Below, piece after piece: positions 8,804 to 20,360 of a stretch of 64,000 bases of DNA (the first letter of the stretch is position 1; the number at the start of each line of letters is the position of its first letter). The DNA lies in contig OZ022349.1 of assembly GCA_963989245.1 (NCBI GenBank), forward strand, positions 27,985,533 to 28,049,532, read 5' to 3'. Source of the DNA: Nansenia antarctica. Lineage: Eukaryota > Chordata > Actinopteri > Argentiniformes > Microstomatidae. The position numbers and the translations under genes are program-made. Under the pieces are notes generated by a model that made no database searches, was not told the DNA's origin, and worked only from the letters and a program-made list of their open reading frames with translations.

Positions 8804-10692
8804 ATGGCCTGTATGTTGGATGTTGGAGATCTCCACCAGGATACCACTGAGACAATGTTGGATGAGAAATTCAGCTCTGCAGGTGCAACTACCATCCGAG
8901 TGTGCAGGGACAAGATCACCCAACGATCCTTGGGGTATGCCTATGTCAACTTTCAACAGCACGCTGATGCAGAGCTTGCTCTGGAAACGATGAACTTTGA
9001 TGACCTCCAAGGAAGACCTATGCGCAGCATGTGGTTTCAGCTTGACCCTTCACTGAGGAAGAGTGGGGTAGGCAATGTTTTCCTCAAGAACTTGGAGGAA
9101 TCTATTGACAGCCAGGCCCTCTACGACACGTTTTCTACATTTGGAAAGGTCCTTTCCTGTAAGGTGGTTTGTGATGAGAATGGCCAATCTAAAGGCCATG
9201 CCTATGTGCAATATGAGTGCCAGGAGGCTGCTGAGAGAGCCATTAAGAGGCTGAATGGCATGCTGTTCAATGACAAACCAGTGTTTATTGGACACTTCAA
9301 ATCTAACAAAGAACGAGAGGCTGAACATGGAGCCAGGGCCAGAGAGTTCACCAATGTGTACATAAAAAACCATGGCAAGGATATGGATGACCAAAAACTG
9401 AAGGAAAAGTTTGAAATATATGGACCAACCCAGAGAGTCCGGGTCATGACTGATGTCAAGGGTCAGTCCAGGGGTTTCGGTTTTGTTTGCTTCGAAAGGC
9501 ATGAGGACGCCCAGAAGGCTGTCGACGACATGAATGGTCAGAACATCGACGGGAGAAAGGTCTACGTGGGCCGTGCCCAGAAGAGAAGAGAGCGCCAGAC
9601 CGCGCTGAAGCACCGGTTTGAACACATGAAGCATGAGCGTATGACCAGATACCAGGTTTGTGGCCTCCAGTTCTCTGATACTAACACAGAAGTTGATACT
9701 ATTTACACATAGTTATTGTTGATGTATTTGAGGTATGAAAAACATCTCACTAAACAGGTTTTTTCGCTTACCAGGGTGTCAATCTGTACGTGAAGAACCT
9801 GGATGATGGCTGGGACGATGAGCGTCTGCACCGAGCGTTCTCCTCCTTCGGAACGATCACCAGTGCGAAGGTGATGATGGAAGGTCAACGCAGCAAGGGC
9901 TTCGGCTTCGTGCGCTTCTCCTCCCCCGAGGACGCCACCAAGGCCATGACTGAGATGAACGGCCGCGTCGTGGCCAACAAGCCGTTGTATGTGGCCCTGG
10001 CCCGGAGCAGGAAGGACCGCCAAGCACACCAACAGGCGTTTATCACAGAAGAGTACAGTGTCTGCGGCATGCCCGACCTAGTCATCGACCCCTACCAGCC
10101 TGCTCCACCGTCTGGATACGTCATGGCTCACGTTCCACAGCCCCAGACCTGTGGTGGTACTACCTACTACCTCACCAACCAGCTGGATCAACTGAGACCT
10201 CCTTCTGGCTGGGCCACCCAGAGTGTGCAACCTCAGTACTTCCAGAACATGCCCTCCTACATCATGCCTCACTACCCACAGCAGCACATGGCTCCTCCCC
10301 AGCTCCAGGTCCCCATGCAGCAGCAGCAGCAGCCTGCTTCGCTGACTGCCTCCATGCTGGCCGCCACTCCTCCTGAGGAGCGGAAACAGCTGCTGGGTGA
10401 GTCTACTTTACGATCTTAAGATCCCCCATTAGCTATACTGTATAATAACTGTTACTGATTTGTTTGATTCTCCATCCCTCCAGGTGAGCATCTCTTCCAA
10501 CTTATCAAGGAAACTCACCCCAGTCTAGCTGCCAAGGTCACAGGGATGCTGCTGGAGATGGACAACGAAGAACTTCTCTACATGCTGGAGGCTCCAGAGT
10601 TCCTGAGCTCCAAGGTGGATGCAGCGGTCGCTGCGCTGCAGGCACACTGGGCTAAGGAGGCTGCACAGAAGTCTGACCCCCGACCAGCTTGA
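8804..10692 (+). CDS. PABPC1-like copy 2, single MLLE domain, 560 aa
   Basis: Exons are 8804-9655, 9775-10396 and 10484-10692. It encodes a cytoplasmic poly(A)-binding protein: RRM1 (residues 4-80), RRM2 (92-166), RRM3 (184-262), RRM4 (286-362), a Pro/Gln/Tyr-rich linker, and one C-terminal MLLE domain (about 483-548) that in the family docks PAM2 peptides of translation and deadenylation factors. RNP motifs: RRM2 VFLKNL and KGHAYVQY, RRM3 VYIKNH and RGFGFVCF, RRM4 LYVKNL and KGFGFVRF. The ATG has A at -3 and G at +4. Odd points: RNP2 of RRM1 reads LDVGDL instead of LYVGDL (Y6D), with I75S nearby; the usual PABP is about 636 aa. Its terminal exon carries the internal-exon variant DAAV, suggesting it lost MLLE exons rather than never had them. 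Members of this family include pabpc1, pabpc1l and pabpc4; which one is parental is not decided. Confidence 0.85.
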
Positions 10693-12669
10693 GTTCAATG
10701 AGACTAAGACAAGGGATGGAAATCCAGACATTTAAAACCTACTCCTACAACATTTAAACATCTTTTAACATAGAACAGCTTTTGCTATATTTTTTGATAT
10801 TACAGTATTAATAAATTATTTCATTACCAAATGAACAAAATGTACTCTGCTATGTCTGAGTGTCCTTTACTGTGTCAGTGATCAGAATATCAACAGTGTG
10901 GTCCTGTAGAGAGAGACTTGATAGCTCTGCATTTTGGATTGTACATTTTGGAAAGTCATTTGGAAAGTCATTAAATACCGCTGACTGTGATCAATTCTCA
11001 AACTATCTTCAGAGGCCAATACATCTCTGTGCTTCTAGATCTGGGCCAAACAATAACATTTGAGATCAGCAAGATTTGTTTACCTCTATTTGATTAATCT
11101 CATTTTGGAAAACTAAGTAAGAGCTTTTATTCAAGTGCAGTGGGCTCATTTATTATACAGTATACAATCGTTCAATCATTTGTTATACACTATTAAAAAA
11201 AATCCATTCTGTTTGCAAGATAGAATAGAATAGAATAGAATAGACTTTATTGTCGTTGTACAGTTGCCTATACAATGAAATTGTAGTGGCTCTTCCGAAG
11301 GTGCAAAAAAAACACAAAACATATTCACATATTCACAAACATATACACATATAAGATAAACATTTATGAACATGTCTTATGTCTACTGTTCAGTGTTCTG
11401 ATGGTCCATGGGTAGAAACTGTTGGACAGCCTGTTTGTTCTAGCCTTTATGCTCCTGTACCTCACTCCAGAGCGCATCAGGCTGAACAGGTGGTGACCAG
11501 GGTGGAGGTGGTCTTTAAGAATCCTTCCTGCTCTGGAGAGGCACCGAGAGCGTGCCACGTCATCCAGGGAGGGCAGGGGACAGCCGATTATTTTTTCCGC
11601 TGACTTCACCACTCTCTGCAGTCTCTTTTTGTCCACTACTTTGCAGCCAGCGTACCATGCTGTGATGGAGAATGTCAGCACACTCTCAATGATGGAGTGG
11701 TAGAAGGTTACCAGATAGGACTTTGATTTCACTAACTAGTCATTTCATTTACTACACATTATTGAAAAGGGATCGCTATTCTGTAGCCGTCATCAAACAT
11801 CAAAACATCTCTGTGTTTATAGATCTGGGAACAAACAATACGATTTGAAACTAGGGATGTACCTGAATACGAAAATGTTATTCAGAAAAGCATAAATAAT
11901 GCAATACACATACAGTTTCTAGTTGCTCATTATTATTCTGAACAAATTTCAATATTGACATCAACGCAATCAGTCATTATGTTTCTTAAATCAATTCATA
12001 TAATTGTGGATGGCCACAAGATAAAAATGCCCATTATGTTTGCGATATATGAGTTTGATTTCACTAACTAACTAGTCATTTAATTCACTACACATTATTG
12101 ACCGAGTCAGCGCAGAGCAGGCAGCGAGAACAAATTCCACCGGCTTTGGTCGTGTGACTAATAAACTATCTATCTATCTATCATAAGAAATGCATTGCTT
12201 CTTTAGGGTCTTTGATGAAAACAGTGCTTCTGATATATATAGTAAATATGTGCAAAATACTTTTCTCCTCCGAATATCTATTCACTCCATACTGTATGTG
12301 GTTCAGAGTGCACCAAATACATCTCCTAGCGAAGGTCTCCTGAACCCCAACATGGGTGAACAACCCAAACTCTGTACAACATACACTGCTAGCTACAGCC
12401 CTTCAGGTAACAATGAGTAGTTAACATTATTTGCATATAGAAATGTAGATATAACATCAAGGATTTCTATGGGTACACAGTTGAGAATGTGATGATGTAC
12501 CAAACGAGGACCACACAACTGGGGTTCTAGAACCAGTTCTAGTGTAAACAACAGTGTTATGATTTAAATGACCTGCAATTCCTCTGCATAGAGCACACAT
12601 TTGATTATTATCAAGAATATCCAAAGCTAAAATATTAGGGTTAGGAGAAGTTTTCTAACATAACTAAAT
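10693..12669 (+). other. PABP spacer 2/3 with truncated LINE insert
   Basis: Same spacer as before (AATAAA at 10810-10815) plus a 495-bp minus-strand LINE fragment at 11224-11718. Without it the spacer would be 1,482 bp, matching the others. The sequence just upstream of copy 3 has GTACCAAAC near 12,497, a variant shared only with the copy 9 spacer. Confidence 0.75.
11224..11718 (-). mobile_element. 5'-truncated non-LTR LINE fragment (L2/Rex1-like)
   Basis: Inserted on the minus strand with a (CTATT)n 3' tail (visible as AATAG repeats at 11224-11243) and a 6-bp target-site duplication AGATAG at 11218-11223 and 11713-11718. The empty site is seen in neighbouring spacers as GCAAGATAGGACTTTG. 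It encodes the last ~120 residues of a LINE reverse transcriptase (11364-11732; the first codons are read from spacer sequence), including LTFSITAWYAG and LQRVVKSAEKIIG, typical of the region after the RT palm in fish L2/Rex1-type elements. The RT core and endonuclease are missing, as usual for 5' truncation. Confidence 0.85.
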
Positions 12670-15600
12670 ATGGCCTGTATGTTGTATGTTGGAGATCTCC
12701 ACCAGGATACCACTGAGACAATGTTGGATGAGAAATTCAGCTCTGCAGGTGCAACTACCATCCGAGTGTGCAGGGACAAGATCACCCAACGATCCTTGGG
12801 GTATGCCTATGTCAACTTTCAACAGCACGCTGATGCAGAGCTTGCTCTGGAAACGATGAACTTTGATGACCTCCAAGGAAGACCTATGCGCATCATGTGG
12901 TTTTAGCTTGACCCTTCACTGAGGAAGAGTGGGGTAGGCAATGTTTTCCTCAAGAACTTGGAGGAATCTATTGACAGCCAGGCCCTCTACGACACGTTTT
13001 CTACATTTGGAAAGGTCCTTTCCTGTAAGGTGGTTTGTGATGAGAATGGCCAATCTAAAGGCCATGCCTATGTGCAATATGAGTGCCAGGAGGCTGCTGA
13101 GAGAGCCATTAAGAGGCTGAATGGCATGCTGTTCAATGACAAACCAGTGTTTATTGGACACTTCAAATCTAACAAAGAACGAGAGGCTGAACATGGAGCC
13201 AGGGCCAGAGAGTTCACCAATGTGTACATAAAAAACCATGGCAAGGATATGGATGACCAAAAACTGAAGGAAAAGTTTGAAATATATGGACCAACCCAGA
13301 GAGTCCGGGTCATGACTGATGTCAAGGGTCAGTCCAGGGGTTTCGGTTTTGTTTGCTTCGAAAGGCATGAGGACGCCCAGAAGGCTGTCGACGACATGAA
13401 TGGTCAGAACATCGACGGGAGAAAGGTCTACGTGGGCCGTGCCCAGAAGAGAAGAGAGCGCCAGACCGCGCTGAAGCACCGGTTTGAACACATGAAGCAT
13501 GAGCGTATGACCAGATACCAGGTTTGTGGCCTCCAGTTCTCTGATACTAACACAGAAGTTGATACTATTTACACATAGTTATTGTTGATGTATTTGAGGT
13601 ATGAAAAACATCTCACTAAACAGGTTTTTTCGCTTACCAGGGTGTCAATCTGTACGTGAAGAACCTGGATGATGGCTGGGACGATGAGCGTCTGCACCGA
13701 GCGTTCTCCTCCTTCGGAACGATCACCAGTGCGAAGGTGATGATGGAAGGTCAACGCAGCAAGGGCTTCGGCTTCGTGCGCTTCTCCTCCCCCGAGGACG
13801 CCACCAAGGCCATGACTGAGATGAACGGCCGCGTCGTGGCCAACAAGCCGTTGTATGTGGCCCTGGCCCGGAGCAGGAAGGACCGCCAAGCACACCAACA
13901 GGCGTTTATCACAGAAGAGTACAGTGTCTGCGGCATGCCCGACCTAGTCATCGACCCCTACCAGCCTGCTCCACCGTCTGGATATGTCATGGCTCCCGTT
14001 CCACAGCCCCAGACCTGTGGTGGTACTACCTACTACCTCACCAACCAGCTGGATCAACTGAGACCTCCTCCTGGCTGGGCCACCCAGAGTGTGCAACCTC
14101 AGTACTTCCAGAACATGCCCTCCTACATCATGCCTCACTACCCACAGCAGCACATGGCTCCTCCCCAGCTCCAGGTCCCCATGCAGCAGCAGCAGCAGCC
14201 TGCTTCGCTGACTGCCTCCATGCTGGCCGCCACTCCTCCTGAGGAGCGGAAACAGCTGCTGGGTGAGTCTACTTTACGATCTTTAGATCCCCCATTAGCT
14301 ATACTGTATAATAACTGTTACTGATTTGTTTGATTCTCCATCCCTCCAGGTGAGCATCTCTTCCAACTTATCAAGGAAACTCACCCCAGTCTAGCTGCCA
14401 AGGTCACAGGGATGCTGCTGGAGATGGACAACGAAGAACTTCTCTACATGCTGGAGGCTCCAGAGTTCCTGAGCTCCAAGGTGGATGCAGCGGTCGCTGC
14501 GCTGCAGGCACACTGGTCCCAGGTCCCCATGCAGCAGCAGCAGCAGCCTGCTTCGCTGACTGCCTCCATGCTGGCCGCCACTCCTCCTGAGGAGCGGAAA
14601 CAGCTGCTGGGTGAGTCTACTTTACGATCTTTAGATCCCCCATTAGCTATACTGTATAATAACTGTTACTGATTTGTTTGATTCTCCATCCCTCCAGGTG
14701 AGCATCTCTTCCAACTTATCAAGGAAACTCACCCCAGTCTAGCTGCCAAGGTCACAGGGATGCTGCTGGAGATGGACAACGAAGAACTTCTCTACATGCT
14801 GGAGGCTCCAGAGTTCCTGAGCTCCAAGGTGGATGCAGCGGTCGCTGCGCTGCAGGCACACTGGTCCCAGGTCCCCATGCAGCAGCAGCATCAGCCTGCT
14901 TCGCTGACTGCCTCCATGCTGGCCGCCACTCCTCCTGAGGAGCGGAAACAGCTGCTGGGTGAGTCTACTTTACGATCTTTAGATCCCCCATTAGCTATAC
15001 TGTATAATAACTGTTACTGATTTGTTTGATTCTCCATCCCTCCAGGTGAGCATCTCTTCCAACTTATCAAGGAAACTCACCCCAGTCTAGCTGCCAAGGT
15101 CACAGGGATGCTGCTGGAGATGGACAACGAAGAACTTCTCTACATGCTGGAGGCTCCAGAGTTCCTGAGCTCCAAGGTGGATGCAGCGGTCGCTGCGCTG
15201 CAGGCACACTGGTCCCAGGTCCCCATGCAGCAGCAGCAGCAGCCTGCTTCGCTGACTGCCTCCATGCTGGCCGCCACTCCTCCTGAGGAGCGGAAACAGC
15301 TGCTGGGTGAGTCTACTTTACGATCTTTAGATCCCCCATTAGCTATACTGTATAATAACTGTTACTGATTTGTTTGATTCTCCATCCCTCCAGGTGAGCA
15401 TCTCTTCCAACTTATCAAGGAAACTCACCCCAGTCTAGCTGCCAAGGTCACAGGGATGCTGCTGGAGATGGACAACGAAGAACTTCTCTACATGCTGGAG
15501 GCTCCAGAGTTCCTGAGCTCCAAGGTGGATGCAGCGGTCGCTGCGCTGCAGGCACACTGGTCCCAGGTCCCCATGCAGCAGCAGCAGCAGCCTGCTTCGC

Positions 15601-16295
15601 TGACTGCCTCCATGCTGGCCGCCACTCCTCCTGAGGAGCGGAAACAGCTGCTGGGTGAGTCTACTTTACAATCTTTAGATCCCCCATTAGCTATACTGTA
15701 TAATAACTGTTACTGATTTGTTTGATTCTCCATCCCTCCAGGTGAGCATCTCTTCCAACTTATCAAGGAAACTCACCCCAGTCTAGCTGCCAAGGTCACA
15801 GGGATGCTGCTGGAGATGGACAACGAAGAACTTCTCTACATGCTGGAGGCTCCAGAGTTCCTGAGCTCCAAGGTGGATGCAGCGGTCGCTGCGCTGCAGG
15901 CACACTGGTCCCAGGTCCCCATGCAGCAGCAGCAGCCTGCTTCGCTGACTGCCTCCATGCTGGCCGCCACTCCTCCTGAGGAGCGGAAACAGCTGCTGGG
16001 TGAGTCTACTTTACGATCTTTAGATCCCCCATTAGCTATACTGTATAATAACTGTTACTGATTTGTTTGATTCTCCATCCCTCCAGGTGAGCATCTCTTC
16101 CAACTTATCAAGGAAACTCACCCCAGTCTAGCTGCCAAGGTCACAGGGATGCTGCTGGAGATGGACAACGAAGAACTTCTCTACATGCTGGAGGCTCCAG
16201 AGTTCCTGAGCTGCAAGGTGGATGCAGCGGTCGCTGCGCTGCAGGCACACTGGGCTAAGGAGGCTGCACAGAAGTCTGACCCCCGACCAGCTTGA
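12670..16295 (+). pseudogene. PABPC1-like copy 3, six MLLE exons, nonsense codon in RRM1
   Basis: The exon layout is intact: 12670-13521 (RRM1-3), 13641-14262 (RRM4, linker), five internal MLLE exons and the terminal exon 16087-16295. A TAG at 12904-12906 replaces the CAG codon for Gln79, directly after MRIMWF at the end of RRM1. As read, only a 78-residue RRM1 fragment is made. The next in-frame ATG-like start would give a protein lacking RRM1 and part of RRM2. If the stop were absent the protein would be 994 aa. Everything downstream is open and splice sites are intact, so the nonsense change looks recent. The terminal exon has internal-type DAAV and a private-looking SCKVD (shared with copy 5). 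Confidence 0.85.
14350..16086 (+). repeat. MLLE exon-intron array of copy 3 (5 internal units)
   Basis: Internal exons are 14350-14610, 14698-14958, 15046-15306, 15394-15654 and 15742-15999, each followed by an 87-bp intron GTGAGT...CCCTCCAG. The second has one CAT in the CAG run (His within the Gln tract). The last has four Gln instead of five. The fourth intron has TTTACAATC where others have TTTACGATC. This last variant recurs in copy 5, marking the 9,866-bp duplication. Confidence 0.9.
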
Positions 16296-17778
16296 GTTCA
16301 ATGAGACTAAGACAAGGGATGGAAATCCAGACATTTAAAACCTACTCCTACAACATTTAAACATCTTTTAACATAGAACAGCTTTTGCTATATTTTTTGA
16401 TATTACAGTATTAATAAATTATTTCATTACCAAATGAACAAAATGTACTCTGCTATGTCTGAGTGTCCTTTACTGTGTCAGTGATCAGAATATCAACAGT
16501 GTGGTCCTGTAGAGAGAGACTTGATAGCTCTGCATTTTGGATTGTACATTTTGGAAAGTCATTTGGAAAGTCATTAAATACCGCTGACTGTGATCAATTC
16601 TCAAACTATCTTCAGAGGCCAATACATCTCTGTGCTTCTAGATCTGGGCCAAACAATAACATTTGAGATCAGCAAGATTTGTTTACCTCTATTTGATTAA
16701 TCTCATTTTGGAAAACTAAGTAAGAGCTTTTATTCAAGTGCAGTGGGCTCATTTATTATACAGTATACAATCGTTCAATCATTTGTTATACACTATTAAA
16801 AAAAAATCCATTCTGTTTGCAAGATAGGACTTTGATTTCACTAACTAGTTATTTCATTTACTACACATTATTGAAAAAGGATCGCTATTCTGTAGCCGTC
16901 ATCAAACATCAAAACATCTCTGTGTTTATAGATCTGGGAACAAACAATACGATTTGAAACTAGGGATGTACCTGAATACGAAAATGTTATTCAGAAAAGC
17001 ATAAATAATGCAATACACATACAGTTTCTAGTTGCTCATTATTATTCTGAAAAAATTTCAATATTGACATCAACGCAATCAGTCATTATGTTTCTTAAAT
17101 CAATTCATATAATTGTGGATGGCCACAAGATAAAAATGCCCATTATGTTTGCGATATATGAGTTTGATTTCACTAACTAACTAGTCATTTAATTCACTAC
17201 ACATTATTGACCGAGTCAGCGCAGAGCAGGCAGCGAGAACAAATTCCACCGGCTTTGGTCGTGTGACTAATAAACTATCTATCTATCTATCATAAGAAAT
17301 GCATTGCTTCTTTAGGGTCTTTGATGAAAACAGTGCTTCTGATATATATAGTAAATATGTGCAACATACTTTTCTCCTCCGAATATCTATTCACTCCATA
17401 CTGTATGTGGTTCAGAGTGCACCAAATACATCTCCTAGCGAAGGTCTCCTGAACCCCAACATGGGTGAACAACCCAAACTCTGTACAACATACACTGCTA
17501 GCTACAGCCCTTCAGGTAACAATGAGTAGTTAACATTATTTGCATATAGAAATGTAGATATAACATCAAGGAGTTCTATGGGTACACAGTTGAGAATGTG
17601 ATGATGTAACAAACGAGGACCACACAACTGGGGTTCTAGAACCAGTTCTAGTGTAAACAACAGTGTTATGATTTAAATGACCTGCAATTCCTCTGCATAG
17701 AGCACACATTTGATTATTATCAAGAATATCCAAAGCTAAAATATTAGGGTTAGGAGAAGTTTTCTAACATAACTAAAT
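16296..17778 (+). other. PABP spacer 3/4
   Basis: 1,483 bp with AATAAA at 16413-16418 and (CTAT)4. Markers CTAGTTATTTC and GAAAAAGGATC are shared only with the copy 5/6 spacer (26162-27644), supporting their origin from one duplication. No gene is seen. Confidence 0.7.
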
Positions 17779-20351
17779 ATGGCCTGTATGTTGTATGTTG
17801 GAGATCTCCACCAGGATACCACTGAGACAATGTTGGATGAGAAATTCAGCTCTGCAGGTGCAACTACCATCCGAGTGTGCAGGGACAAGATCACCCAACG
17901 ATCCTTGGGGTATGCCTATGTCAACTTTCAACAGCACGCTGATGCAGAGCTTGCTCTGGAAACGATGAACTTTGATGACCTCCAAGGAAGACCTATGCGC
18001 ATCATGTGGTTTCAGCTTGACCCTTCACTGAGGAAGAGTGGGGTAGGCAATGTTTTCCTCAAGAACTTGGAGGAATCTATTGACAGCCAGGCCCTCTACG
18101 ACACGTTTTCTACATTTGGAAAGGTCCTTTCCTGTAAGGTGGTTTGTGATGAGAATGGCCAATCTAAAGGCCATGCCTATGTGCAATATGAGTGCCAGGA
18201 GGCTGCTGAGAGAGCCATTAAGAGGCTGAATGGCATGCTGTTCAATGACAAACCAGTGTTTATTGGACACTTCAAATCTAACAAAGAACGAGAGGCTGAA
18301 CATGGAGCCAGGGCCAGAGAGTTCACCAATGTGTACATAAAAAACCATGGCAAGGATATGGATGACCAAAAACTGAAGGAAAAGTTTGAAATATATGGAC
18401 CAACCCAGAGAGTCCGGGTCATGACTGATGTCAAGGGTCAGTCCAGGGGTTTCGGTTTTGTTTGCTTCGAAAGGCATGAGGACGCCCAGAAGGCTGTCGA
18501 CGACATGAATGGTCAGAACATCGACGGGAGAAAGGTCTACGTGGGCCGTGCCCAGAAGAGAAGAGAGCGCCAGACCGCGCTGAAGCACCGGTTTGAACAC
18601 ATGAAGCATGAGCGTATGACCAGATACCAGGTTTGTGGCCTCCAGTTCTCTGATACTAACACAGAAGTTGATACTATTTACACATAGTTATTGTTGATGT
18701 ATTTGAGGTATGAAAAACATCTCACTAAACAGGTTTTTTCGCTTACCAGGGTGTCAATCTGTACGTGAAGAACCTGGATGATGGCTGGGACGATGAGCGT
18801 CTGCACCGAGCGTTCTCCTCCTTCGGAACGATCACCAGTGCGAAGGTGATGATGGAAGGTCAACGCAGCAAGGGCTTCGGCTTCGTGCGCTTCTCCTCCC
18901 CCGAGGACGCCACCAAGGCCATGACTGAGATGAACGGCCGCGTCGTGGCCAACAAGCCGTTGTATGTGGCCCTGGCCCGGAGCAGGAAGGACTGCCAAGC
19001 ACACCAACAGGCGTTTATCACAGAAGAGTACAGTGTCTGCGGCATGCCCGACCTAGTCATCGACCCCTACCAGCCTGCTCCACCGTCTGGATACGTCATG
19101 GCTCCCGTTCCACAGCCCCAAACCTGTGGTGGTACTACCTACTACCTCACCAACCAGCTGGATCAACTGAGACCTCCTCCTGGCTGGGCCACCCAGAGTG
19201 TGCAACCTCAGTACTTCCAGAACATGCCCTCCTACATCATGCCTCACTACCCACAGCAGCACATGGCTCCTCCCCAGCTCCAGGTCCCCATGCAGCAGCA
19301 GCAGCAGCCTGCTTCGCTGACTGCCTCCATGCTGGCCGCCACTCCTCCTGAGGAGCGGAAACAGCTGCTGGGTGAGTCTACTTTACGATCTTTAGATCCC
19401 CCATTAGCTATACTGTATAATAACTGTTACTGATTTGTTTGATTCTCCATCCCTCCAGGTGAGCATCTCTTCCAACTTATCAAGGAAACTCACCCCAGTC
19501 TAGCTGCCAAGGTCACAGGGATGCTGCTGGAGATGGACAACGAAGAACTTCTCTACATGCTGGAGGCTCCAGAGTTCCTGAGCTCCAAGGTGGATGCAGC
19601 GGTCGCTGCGCGGCAGGGACACTGGTCCCAGGTCCCCATGCAGCAGCAGCAGCAGCCTGCTTCGCTGACTGCCTCCATGCTGGCCGCCACTCCTCCTGAG
19701 GAGCGGAAACAGCTGCTGGGTGAGTCTACTTTACGATCTTTAGATCCCCCATTAGCTATACTGTATAATAACTGTTACTGATTTGTTTGATTCTCCATCC
19801 CTCCAGGTGAGCATCTCTTCCAACTTATCAAGGAAACTCACCCCAGTCTAGCTGCCAAGGTCACAGGGATGCTGCTGGAGATGGACAACGAAGAACTTCT
19901 CTACATGCAGGAGGCTCCAGAGTTCCTGAGCTCCAAGGTGGATGCAGCGGTCGCTGCGCTGCAGGCACACTGGTCCCAGGTCCCCATGCAGCAGCAGCAG
20001 CCTGCTTCGCTGACTGCCTCCATGCTGGCCGCCACTCCTCCTGAGGAGCGGAAACAGCTGCTGGGTGAGTCTACTTTACGATCTTTAGATCCCCCATTAG
20101 CTATACTGTATAATAACTGTTACTGATTTGTTTGATTCTCCATCCCTTCAGGTGAGCATCTCTTCCAACTTATCAAGGAAACTCACCCCAGTCTAGCTGC
20201 CAAGGTCACAGGGATGCTGCTGGAGATGGACAACGAAGAACTTCTCTACATGCTGGAGGCTCCAGAGTTCCTGAGCTCCAAGGTGGATGATGCGGTCGCT
20301 GCGCTGCAGGCACACTGGGCTAAGGAGGCTGCACAGAAGTCTGACCCCTGA
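17779..20351 (+). CDS. PABPC1-like copy 4, three MLLE domains, 730 aa
   Basis: Exons are 17779-18630, 18750-19371, 19459-19719, 19807-20064 and 20152-20351. RRM1-4 are complete with intact RNP motifs (RRM1 LYVGDL, RSLGYAYVNF). After the linker come three MLLE domains. R366C lies just after RRM4 (CGC to TGC), shared with copy 6. The first internal unit has ARQGHW where others have LQAHW, and the second has YMQEAPE for YMLEAPE. The stop is TGA at 20349-20351, replacing CGA, three codons before the usual stop; the protein ends QKSDP. The loss of Arg-Pro-Ala is beyond the MLLE fold and probably harmless. The last acceptor is CCCTTCAG instead of CCCTCCAG. Confidence 0.85.
19459..20151 (+). repeat. 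MLLE exon-intron array of copy 4 (2 internal units)
   Basis: Two internal units, with 5 and 4 Gln. Their private substitutions (L to R plus A to G before HW in unit 1; L to Q in unit 2) recur together in copy 6 (29325-30017) and copy 7 (34436-35128), which identifies all three as duplicates of one tract. Confidence 0.9.
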
Positions 20352-20360
20352 CCAGCTTGA

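Noticed and set aside
9050..9634. Conserved 194-codon minus-strand ORF opposite the RRM exon in every copy
   Set aside because: It is antisense to RRM1-3 and is conserved only because the gene itself is duplicated. No known domain or independent support.
9790..10419. ORF beginning KNLDDGWDD considered as a separate RRM4-linker gene
   Set aside because: It has no ATG start in place; the preceding intron has a good acceptor at 9774 and the frame continues from RRM3, so it is exon 2 of the same gene.
12958..13578. Internal start giving an RRM2-4 protein in copy 3
   Set aside because: The frame begins within RRM2 (MEESIDS only through an alternative start), would split the RRM, and has no supporting initiation signal.
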